A stretch of DNA of 64,000 nucleotides from Opitutia bacterium (GTDB lineage Bacteria > Verrucomicrobiota > Verrucomicrobiia > Opitutales > Opitutaceae). The stretch's first letter is position 1. Each line of letters opens with the position of its first letter. This document shows positions 36,442-43,471 of this stretch, in pieces. The position numbers were made by a program, and so were the translations under genes. The notes under the pieces were generated by a model that was given only the letters and a program-made list of their open reading frames with translations, was not told the origin of the DNA and did not search any database. The DNA lies in assembly GCA_016187945.1 (NCBI GenBank), contig JACPIT010000007.1, positions 92,351-156,350 of the forward strand. The letters are read 5' to 3'.

Positions 36442-36480
36442 GCGCGCACAGCACGAGCTTTTATCCGAACCTGCAGCCGC

Positions 36481-38655
36481 TCAGGCGGGACGCGTCGCTT
36501 CGAGGAGCGCGACGAATCCGCGGTGGGCGGGAGCGACGCGCCAGCAAAGCTGTCGGTTTTCCCGCGATGGAACGTTCGGAGCCGCCGGCCAGTAGCGCAC
36601 GAGCCGCCAGAGGGATTCGCCGGGCAGCGAGAGGCGCAGGTCTTTCACCGCGCGATCGAAGGTGTGCGCGACGACGAGCAGGCTCGTGCGATCCGGAGAC
36701 TCGATCGTGACGATCTGCTCGCCGCGCGGATGGGCGCGCGGGCCGTCGGCGGCGCGTTGGCAACGGAAACGACCGTCGCGGATCAGCGGGGCGACTTCGC
36801 GATAAAACGAGATCGCCGCAGTGACTTCGGTCCACGCGGCAGGCGACAGCGCGACGACGTCGCCGGAGAGGCACATGCGGCCGAGGAACGTGGCGGCGAG
36901 CGAATAGCTGAGACGCGCCGGTGTGTCGTCGGCGCGCAGCACGGCCCAGATTTGTTTCTGCGCGGACCAGACTAGGCGGTTCAGGTCGGCGGCGATGAGC
37001 GGGATGTCGGGCGTCTCGTGCGCATCGGAAAATGAACTCATCGCGGTCGCCGCCATCATCGAGGCTTCGAGACGGTGGCCGCCGGAGGAGCAGTTTTCGA
37101 TCACGAGCCCGGGCAACTCGGTGCGCAGGCGCGCGAAGAAACGTTGCACGCCCGCGAGGTGCTGGCGGAGATTTTCGCCGGGAGAAAACGGACCGTCGAC
37201 GCCGGGGCCGATCGAGTCGTTGTAGTCGACTTTGAGGTAGCCGAAACCGTCGTCGCGCAGCCGCGCGATGACGCGCTCGGCGAGGAAGTCGTGCACCCAC
37301 GGATCGCGAAAGTCCCAGAAGCGCCGGCTGCCGACCTGGAGCGGCGCGCCGTCGCGGTGGAGTTGGTGAGCGGTCTCGTGCCACGCGGCGGAGCCGGGGT
37401 TGACGGCTTCGAACTCGAACCAGATTCCCGGCACGAATCCGCGCGCGCGGATCGCGTCGGTCGTGGCGCGCAGGCCGGCGGGGAACGCGCGGCGGTTCAC
37501 GCGCCAGTCGCCGTTTTGCTGAAATTGTTCGCCGGGGCGTTCGGCCCAGCCGTCGTCGATCACGAGGTAGCGCACGCCGCTGCCGGCGAGGCGATCGGCG
37601 AGCGTGACGATCGAGTCGTGCGTCGGGTGGCCCCACGACGTGCACCATTCGTTGAAAACGGCGGGCAACCCGTTTTCGTCCGCGGGGCGGGCGGTCGCGC
37701 GCTTGCGCGTGGCGGCAAGCAGGCGATCGCACGCGTCGTCGATGGTGCCGGCGGTCGCGGTGAGAAACGCCTCGGGCGCGATCCAGCGCTCGCCAGGCGC
37801 GAGGGTGTGATGCCATTCGCCTGCGAGACGGTCGGCGCCGCCGCCGGAGAGCGCGAGTCGGTCGGCGCGGCGGGAGATCTCCAGGTGCCACGTGCAGGGC
37901 GTGGCGAGTTGCGCAGCCCAGGTGACGCCGGCCGCGCGATCTTCGAGGGCGACGACGGGAAACCAGCCGTTCACGGGGAGCGAGCCGGCTTGGCCGAAGC
38001 GCTCGCTGCGGACGCCGTGGCCGGTCCACGAGCGCTCGAGGTTCAGCGCTTCGACGGATTGCTCGTCGTGACGACCCTCGGCGCTCCACGCGCTGCGAAA
38101 TCGATGAACGAACAACCGCCCCGGCGCGTCGTCGGCCGCGAAAGGCGTGAGGCCGCCGAGCGAGAACGCGCTGAGGTGCTCGAGCGTGAGCGGACGAGCG
38201 GTCGGATTCCCGGCGGTGACGACGACGCTCGCGACGGACGTGAACGGGTCGACGGCGAGTTCGTGCGTGCAGATCAGTCCGCAGCTCGCAGCGAGCGTCG
38301 TGCGCAACGCGACGCAGCCGTCCGCGCGATCGACCCGCTCGTGGGCCCGCACGGCGAAGCTTGCCGTCGTGGCGGAGTAGCGCAGCGTGCGGCCTTGGGC
38401 GAAACCGCCGGGATAGGCGTCGCCGCTCACGTGCGCGTGGACGAGCGGATCGACTTCCCACGCGCGCGTGCGGTTCCACGGCGCTGGCAGGCCGCGGATC
38501 GCCGGCGAGTCGAGCCACTCGCGCGGCGCGACGGCGTCGTCGGCTTTCGTCGCCGGCAGAATCGTGAGACCCCACGCGTCGGGCCGGTCCGCGGGCGCGA
38601 CGTAGCGGACGAGCAGTTCGCCGATGCGGTATTCGGCTGAGACGAGGATCGGCAT
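36481..38655 (-). CDS. GH36-like alpha-galactosidase
   Basis: 724 aa. The N-domain (1-300) is a beta-sandwich with RTLRYSATTASF and SAFSLGGLTPF. The TIM barrel follows with FNEWCTSWGHPTHDS, RYLVIDDGWAERPG, GFVPGIWFEFEAVNPGS, FGYLKVDYND (likely nucleophile Asp477) and VIENCSSGGHRLEASMM, SFSDAHETPDIP (likely acid/base Asp544). The WFEFE, KxDYN and CSSGG features are those of GH36/GH27-clan alpha-galactosidases. No signal peptide is evident, so it may be cytosolic. It is 245 bases downstream of the TonB receptor gene on the same strand, across REP-like repeats. Confidence 0.85.
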   Translation of the reverse strand: MPILVSAEYRIGELLVRYVAPADRPDAWGLTILPATKADDAVAPREWLDSPAIRGLPAPWNRTRAWEVDPLVHAHVSGDAYPGGFAQGRTLRYSATTASFAVRAHERVDRADGCVALRTTLAASCGLICTHELAVDPFTSVASVVVTAGNPTARPLTLEHLSAFSLGGLTPFAADDAPGRLFVHRFRSAWSAEGRHDEQSVEALNLERSWTGHGVRSERFGQAGSLPVNGWFPVVALEDRAAGVTWAAQLATPCTWHLEISRRADRLALSGGGADRLAGEWHHTLAPGERWIAPEAFLTATAGTIDDACDRLLAATRKRATARPADENGLPAVFNEWCTSWGHPTHDSIVTLADRLAGSGVRYLVIDDGWAERPGEQFQQNGDWRVNRRAFPAGLRATTDAIRARGFVPGIWFEFEAVNPGSAAWHETAHQLHRDGAPLQVGSRRFWDFRDPWVHDFLAERVIARLRDDGFGYLKVDYNDSIGPGVDGPFSPGENLRQHLAGVQRFFARLRTELPGLVIENCSSGGHRLEASMMAATAMSSFSDAHETPDIPLIAADLNRLVWSAQKQIWAVLRADDTPARLSYSLAATFLGRMCLSGDVVALSPAAWTEVTAAISFYREVAPLIRDGRFRCQRAADGPRAHPRGEQIVTIESPDRTSLLVVAHTFDRAVKDLRLSLPGESLWRLVRYWPAAPNVPSRENRQLCWRVAPAHRGFVALLEATRPA

Positions 38656-38729
38656 GCGAAGGAGTGAAAAGTGAACGTGCGTGGGCGAAAGTTGCGAGAG
38701 CGCATCGTCGCGAGTGCGGTGGCGTCGGG

Positions 38730-38790
38730 GTAGCGCGGTGCTTTAGCCCGCGCTGAAAAATCCTCGGCGCGGGCTGAAGCACCGCGCTAC
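38730..38790. repeat. REP-like inverted repeat A
   Basis: 24-bp arms (38730-38753 and 38767-38790, starting GTAGCGCGGTGCTT) with one mismatch and a 13-base spacer. The arms contain GCGGTGCTT(T/C)AGCCCGCGC. It lies between the GH36 start and the receptor stop, next to repeat B. Confidence 0.85.
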
Positions 38791-38813
38791 TCCGAGCCTA
38801 CGCTTGCGTGAAC

Positions 38814-38890
38814 TGTAGGAGCGGCTTTACGCCGCGATGGGGTGCGCGGCGCGCGCCGCGTTCGGATCGCGGCGTAAAGCCGCTCCTACA
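38814..38890. repeat. REP-like inverted repeat B
   Basis: Perfect 25-bp arms (38814-38838, TGTAGGAGCGGCTTTACGCC and on; inverted at 38866-38890) around a 27-base spacer that itself holds the palindrome CGCGGCGCGCGCCGCG. The arm sequence is that of the TAGGAGCGGCTTTACGCCGCGA repeat class found in REP/RAYT systems; no RAYT transposase gene is in the window. Confidence 0.88.
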
Positions 38891-38897
38891 ACAAGAC

Positions 38898-38924
38898 GCG
38901 CGTCCGTCCGTGTGACGGACGCGC
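38898..38924 (-). terminator. Candidate terminator of the TonB receptor gene
   Basis: Perfect 11-bp stem GCGCGTCCGTC / GACGGACGCGC with a 5-base loop, 42 bases beyond the receptor stop. On the minus strand it is followed by GTCTTGTTGT, a weak T-rich tract. A related GTCCGTC-type element is repeated toward 38960, so it may also be part of a repeat. Confidence 0.4.
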
Positions 38925-38965
38925 GCCGGTCATCGTGACGGACACGCGCCCGTCCGTTTTGTTTG

Positions 38966-41620
38966 TCAGAAGCGCGTCGTGACCGAGAAGGTCCACGTGC
39001 GCGGCGGCGACCAGGTGCGGCCGCCGGCGGAGTAGAGTTTGTCGGTCAAATTTTCCACGTTGAGTTGGAGATCGACCGGACGGCTGAACAACTGTGCGCG
39101 GTAGCCGAGCGCGGCGTCGAAGACCGTCCAGCCGGGGAGCACCGTGCCCCAGGAGGAATTGCTGGCGAGCGGCATCAGCGAGGTCTGCGCCCGGATGCCG
39201 AAGCCGGCCCAGCCGCTCTTCAGCCGTCCCTCGGTGAACGTGTATTTCTGCCAGAGGCGCAGCGTGTCGTCGGGAGTGTTGTCGAGCGGGCGGCCGTTGA
39301 GGATCGCGTAGTCGATCGTTGCGGCGGCGGTGGCGGCGGTGCCGGCGAGCGGTTTGGAGAGCGTGAGCTTGTTGGTCCAGAGATGGCTGGCCTCGAGCGT
39401 CGCGGTGTAGTTGCGGTTCGGCATCCAGGTGAAACCGATCTCGATGCCGCTCGAGGTGTTGCCGTCGATGGTCTTGTTCCACTGCACGCGGGCGGTCTGC
39501 GCGAGATTTTGCGTGGCGGAGTTCGGGTCGACGGCGGTGCCGACGTTGCGCGGGTCGTTCGCGGTGCGGTCGTTGTCGATGATCACGGTGTTGTGGCGCG
39601 TGAGCTCGAACACGCCGACGCGGCCGATCAGGCGGCGCTCGAAGAGTTCGACCTTGAGTCCGGCCTCACGACCGCGGCCTTCGAGATCGGGCACGGGATT
39701 CGCGGCGCGCTCCTCCGAGGTCACGAGCGAGGTGAAGCCGGAGGCGGCGTTGATCAGCGAGCCGGCGGGCACGGCGTCGGTGCCGATGTTCTGGCTGACG
39801 TAGAGGTTGAGACCGGGGAACGGCTCGAAGACGAGTCCGAGCGTGTTGGACTGCGTGGACGTCTTGGCCGTGTCGAGGAACTTGGTGAGGTGGTTCCGGT
39901 CGCGGTCCTCGGTCCACGATCCCTGTTGGATGACGCTGTTGCGGTAGCCGGCGAAAACCGTCAGCCGGTCCTTCCAGAAGCTGCCGCTGTAGGCGACGTA
40001 GCCGGCCTCGGGAAAGGTGCGGGAGTAGCTCTGGGCGTTGACGCCGGGAGCGAGCGTCTCGTCGGCCCAGGTGAGGATCGACTCGTAGTTCGGCACGGTG
40101 TGCACGCGCGGATCGAAGTAGGCGAGGATGTTCGAGGCGGTCAGGCTCGCGGGCGAGCCGGCGACGTTGGGCGAGGCCGTCACTGCCGGCAGCGAGGCGA
40201 AATTGAAGGTGGGGTTCACCGACCACGCCTGGTTGTAGGCCGCCTCGTAGCCCGCGAGCAGCTTGTGTTTGACCTTGAAAAATTCCCCCGTGAACACGGC
40301 CTCGATCTTGCCGTTCAGCGGGATTTCCTCGCGCTTCGTCGCCGTGGTGGTGGCCGAGAGCAGGGGAGTGCTGCCGTCGGGATAGCGGCGCAGGGCGTTG
40401 CTGAAAAAGGTCGTGTAGCTGTGCTGGTCGGCCCAGCGGCCGAGCACGCGCAGTTCGAGCCAGTCGGTGACGACCAGATTGGTCTCGCTCTCGACGAGAT
40501 CATACTTCGACGAAAAAGAGTCGCTGGCGCCGAAATGATTGGCGGCGTAGCCGCCGGCCCAGTCGCCGGCGGTGAAACTCTCGCCTTCGCCGAGCGGCCG
40601 CCAGCGGCCGTCCACCGTGAACTTGTCCAGGCGCCAGTTGGCGAAGGTGCGGGCGATGCGCGTGCGGTATTCGGCCACGGTGTAGGGAATGCCGGCGAAC
40701 GCGCCGCTGCGGCTCTTGCCGAGGTCGAGCAGCGCCTGCGAGGGATTGTCGTAGTCGCTCTGGTAGGCCTGCGTGGACTGCATCGAGTTGCTGACCATGT
40801 TGCCGCGGAGATCGCGGTGCGCGTATTCGAGACGGGTGGTCAGCTTGCGGAACGGCCGCCAGGTCAGTTGCGGATTGACGAAAGTCGTGGTCGAGCTGCT
40901 GAAGTCGCGCCAGGTGTTGTCGTCGCTGTAGAGTGCGATGACGCGGTAAGCCAGTTTGTCCGCGATGAGCGGGCCGGTCGCATCGACGCGGAACTGGTAG
41001 CTGCTGTTCGAGTCGACCTTGAGGCCGACTTTGTAGCTGGGATCGAAGGACGGTTTCGCGGTGACGACGTTCATCACGCCGCCGAGCGTCGAGCCGCCGA
41101 TGAACACCGACATCGGGCCGCGCGCGACCTCGACGCGGTCCACGTTCTCGGTGCCGAAGCCGAACTTCATCGGCAGGCCGTTGCGCTGGCTGATGTTGAT
41201 CGGCTGGCCGCGGATGCGCGTGCGCAGCGGCTCGCCGCCGGTCACCGCGCCGACCGTCGGATCGATGCCGGCCGAGTTGCGGCTGCCGTTTTCCATGCCG
41301 CCTTGATCCGTCGTGAACGCCGCCTGGTAGTTCGCGACGCCGTTGAAGCCGACGCCTCCGGTGTCGTCGAGGAACTGCGCCGTCACGACGTTGATCGCGA
41401 GCGGGATCTTGGCCAGATCGGCGGCGAAGCCGGTGGTCGAGACGGACTTGTCGGCCACGTAGGCGGAGTCGCGGCGGCTTTTCACTTCGAAGACCGACAG
41501 GGTGACGACGTCCTTTTCGCGATCCGAAGCGGCGGGCACGGTTTGCGCCGGCAGCAACTGGACGCTGGCGAGCAGTCCGACAAGAGCGACAGCCCGGTGA
41601 CCGGGGCGGGGGATTTTCAT
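38966..41620 (-). CDS. TonB-dependent outer-membrane receptor
   Basis: 884 aa from the ATG at 41620; the 39 extra upstream residues are not signal-like. The signal peptide (HRAVALVGLLASVQLLPAQ) is followed by the TVPAAS-DREKDVVTLSVFEV linker. The plug contains IPLAINVVTAQFLDD, RIRGQPINISQRNGLPM, RVEVARGPMSVFIGGS and LGGVMNVVTAKPS; the barrel ends in the aromatic residue of WTFSVTTRF. Siderophore-type plugs and glycan-type receptors share this pattern; the carbohydrate neighbours favour a glycan substrate, but a metal chelate cannot be excluded. No SusD-like partner is present. It is divergent from the esterase at 41900 with two inverted operator-like motifs between. Confidence 0.93.
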   Translation of the reverse strand: MKIPRPGHRAVALVGLLASVQLLPAQTVPAASDREKDVVTLSVFEVKSRRDSAYVADKSVSTTGFAADLAKIPLAINVVTAQFLDDTGGVGFNGVANYQAAFTTDQGGMENGSRNSAGIDPTVGAVTGGEPLRTRIRGQPINISQRNGLPMKFGFGTENVDRVEVARGPMSVFIGGSTLGGVMNVVTAKPSFDPSYKVGLKVDSNSSYQFRVDATGPLIADKLAYRVIALYSDDNTWRDFSSSTTTFVNPQLTWRPFRKLTTRLEYAHRDLRGNMVSNSMQSTQAYQSDYDNPSQALLDLGKSRSGAFAGIPYTVAEYRTRIARTFANWRLDKFTVDGRWRPLGEGESFTAGDWAGGYAANHFGASDSFSSKYDLVESETNLVVTDWLELRVLGRWADQHSYTTFFSNALRRYPDGSTPLLSATTTATKREEIPLNGKIEAVFTGEFFKVKHKLLAGYEAAYNQAWSVNPTFNFASLPAVTASPNVAGSPASLTASNILAYFDPRVHTVPNYESILTWADETLAPGVNAQSYSRTFPEAGYVAYSGSFWKDRLTVFAGYRNSVIQQGSWTEDRDRNHLTKFLDTAKTSTQSNTLGLVFEPFPGLNLYVSQNIGTDAVPAGSLINAASGFTSLVTSEERAANPVPDLEGRGREAGLKVELFERRLIGRVGVFELTRHNTVIIDNDRTANDPRNVGTAVDPNSATQNLAQTARVQWNKTIDGNTSSGIEIGFTWMPNRNYTATLEASHLWTNKLTLSKPLAGTAATAAATIDYAILNGRPLDNTPDDTLRLWQKYTFTEGRLKSGWAGFGIRAQTSLMPLASNSSWGTVLPGWTVFDAALGYRAQLFSRPVDLQLNVENLTDKLYSAGGRTWSPPRTWTFSVTTRF

Positions 41621-41797
41621 GGTGGGGTTGGGTTGAATTGAGGTGAGGGGTGACGCCCCGCAAGTCCGCAACGTCGCCACGCGAGGCGCGGGCCGACGCG
41701 CAGCCGGACAGGCAGTAGGACGCGGTTCAGACAGCAAGGGGTTCAGGGGTTGGCGTTCGTATGAGCGCGCCGGCGCGGGGCGGAAACCGCCCCGTTA

Positions 41798-41853
41798 CTG
41801 AAATCGCTCAGCCGATGGGCCGGTGCGCGCCAGGCGGACGCTGAGCGATTTCA
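41798..41853. promoter_or_regulatory. Paired operator-like motif in the divergent promoter region
   Basis: TGAAATCGCTCAGC (41799-41812) and its exact inverse GCTGAGCGATTTCA (41840-41853) are 27 bases apart, between the TonB receptor and the esterase fusion. The same motif recurs at 43410 and, with two changes, at 50425. The LacI-type regulator at 49330 is the likely binder (inference). The rest of the 41621-41899 gap contains no further gene that I see. Confidence 0.55.
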
Positions 41854-41899
41854 ACGTCGCGCCGCTGGTCGGCTTCGCTTTCGGTTCGATGCTGCCGTC

Positions 41900-43414
41900 A
41901 TGCGCCACCCCTCGCATCTTTTCTCCGTCTGCCGCGCTGTCGTCCTCGTCTGGGGATTGTCCGCTGTGCTCGCTTGCGTCGAAGCGCGGCCGGTGCGCCT
42001 GATGGCGGTCGGCGACTCGATCACAGCGGGCGCGGATTTTTTTTCGTGCTACCGTTATCCGCTCTGGGAAAAACTGTTCGCGGCGGGCTATGTCGTCGAA
42101 TTCGTCGGCACGCAAACTTCCGAGACGCGCGTCGGTCCGCTGGCGCACGAAGGCTACGGCGGCAAGAATACCGAGTTTCTCGCGCAGGCCGTCCCCGCGC
42201 ACTTTCGCGAACATCCCGCGGACGTCGTGCTGCTGCACAGCGGCCACAACCACTCGGTGGAGGAGCAGCCGGTTGCTGCGATCGTGGCGGCGACGGAGCG
42301 GTTGATCGCGGCGTTTCGCGCGGTGAATCCGCGCGTCACCGTGCTGCTTGCGCAGGTGATTCCGGCGGGGAAGCTCCCGAAGTATTCGTATCTGCCGGCG
42401 CTGAACCAGGAGCTCGCCGCGCTCGCGAAGCGGCTCGATCGCTCGGCGCAGCGCGTGATGTTGGTCGACCAGGCAACCGGCTTCGATTGGACGACGGACA
42501 CGGTGGCCGACAAGGTGCATCCGAACGCGCGCGGCGCCGCGAAGATGGCGGAGACGTGGTTTCGCGCGCTGCGCGGCATTCTGCCGCCGCCTGCGCAGGC
42601 GTTCGCGCCGCGACGGATCGCTTACGAGCGGGTGGGGGAGACGGAACTACAGTTGCACGTGTTCGACGCGGCTGCGGCGCCCGCAACGGCGACGCGCGCG
42701 GCGGGAACTTCGCGAGCGCGTCCGGCGATCCTGTTCTTCTTCGGCGGTGGCTGGACGCACGGCACGCCCATTCAATTCTATCCGGAGTGCGCGCACTTCG
42801 CGGCGCGCGGCTTCGTCGCGATCAGTGCGGACTACCGCATCGCGTCGGCGCACGACGCCACACCGTTCGACGCGGCGCACGATGCGCGCGCGGCGGTGCG
42901 TTGGATTCGCGCGCACGCGGCGGAGTTGGGCGTCGATCCGGAGCGCATCGTGGCCGCCGGCGCGTCGGCGGGCGGACATCTGGCGGCGGCCTCGGCGCTG
43001 GCGGGTGGCGACGAAGACGGTGCGGCAGACCAGCGATCCGTGAGCGCGCGGCCGAATGCGCTGCTGCTGCTGTATCCGGTGCTCGACACGAGCGCGGCCG
43101 GTTACGGGCACGCTCTGTTCGGCGAGCGCTTCGCGGAGCTTTCGCCGCTCGAAGCGATGAATACCGCGCCGCAACGCCTGCCGCCGACGCTGATTATGGT
43201 CGGCGACGCAGATCGTGCGACGCCGGTCGCGACGGCGAAGCGATTCGCGGCGCTCGCTCAAGCGGCGGGGCGCCGTTGCGAGGTCGTCGTATTTCCCGGC
43301 GGCGGACATCCGCTCTACTCGTATCGCGACGGCGGTGAGCCGGGGCGCAGCGCGGTGCTCGCCGAGGCGGATCGATTTCTGGCGTCGATGCCCGGATTCG
43401 CGCCGGTTCACTGA
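41900..43414 (+). CDS. Two-domain esterase: SGNH hydrolase fused to alpha/beta hydrolase
   Basis: 504 aa with a signal peptide (FSVCRAVVLVWGLSAVLACVEA). The N-domain is an SGNH/GDSL hydrolase: MAVGDSITAG (Ser40), LLHSGHNH as the N-block, and DKVHPNARGAAKMAE (Asp204, His207). The C-domain, from about residue 245, is a BD-FAE/HSL-like alpha/beta hydrolase: FFFGGGWTHGTP as oxyanion loop, AAGASAGGHLAA (Ser356), IMVGDADRATP (Asp) and FPGGGHPLYS (His). Both triads are intact. This suggests a secreted enzyme that removes two kinds of ester, for example acetyl groups, from a polysaccharide (inference). Confidence 0.88.
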   Translation: MRHPSHLFSVCRAVVLVWGLSAVLACVEARPVRLMAVGDSITAGADFFSCYRYPLWEKLFAAGYVVEFVGTQTSETRVGPLAHEGYGGKNTEFLAQAVPAHFREHPADVVLLHSGHNHSVEEQPVAAIVAATERLIAAFRAVNPRVTVLLAQVIPAGKLPKYSYLPALNQELAALAKRLDRSAQRVMLVDQATGFDWTTDTVADKVHPNARGAAKMAETWFRALRGILPPPAQAFAPRRIAYERVGETELQLHVFDAAAAPATATRAAGTSRARPAILFFFGGGWTHGTPIQFYPECAHFAARGFVAISADYRIASAHDATPFDAAHDARAAVRWIRAHAAELGVDPERIVAAGASAGGHLAAASALAGGDEDGAADQRSVSARPNALLLLYPVLDTSAAGYGHALFGERFAELSPLEAMNTAPQRLPPTLIMVGDADRATPVATAKRFAALAQAAGRRCEVVVFPGGGHPLYSYRDGGEPGRSAVLAEADRFLASMPGFAPVH

Positions 43415-43446
43415 GCGATTTCAGTGCGCGGCGGTTCGCGCCGCGC
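43410..43446. promoter_or_regulatory. Operator-like motif plus GC hairpin before the GH2 gene
   Basis: ACTGAGCGATTTCA (43410-43423) overlaps the esterase stop codon and repeats the motif of the divergent promoter region at 41798-41853. A perfect 8-bp hairpin GCGCGGCG-GTTCG-CGCCGCGC (43426-43446) follows directly. The arrangement suggests regulated initiation or an attenuator before the GH2 gene, but no T-run follows the hairpin. Confidence 0.42.
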
Positions 43447-43471
43447 GGGCAGTCGCGGAAAGAGTGGCGGT

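Noticed and set aside
37520..37540. TGAAATTGTTCGCC match to the LacI-type motif
   Set aside because: Lies inside the GH36 coding sequence and is a weak match; likely chance.
36461..38782. Second minus-strand 773-codon frame over the GH36 gene
   Set aside because: Arg/Ser/Pro-rich with no motif; the neighbouring frame has GH36 catalytic residues.
38963..41641. Plus-strand 892-codon frame opposite the TonB receptor
   Set aside because: No recognisable motif, Arg/Ala/Gly-rich; the minus strand encodes a complete receptor.
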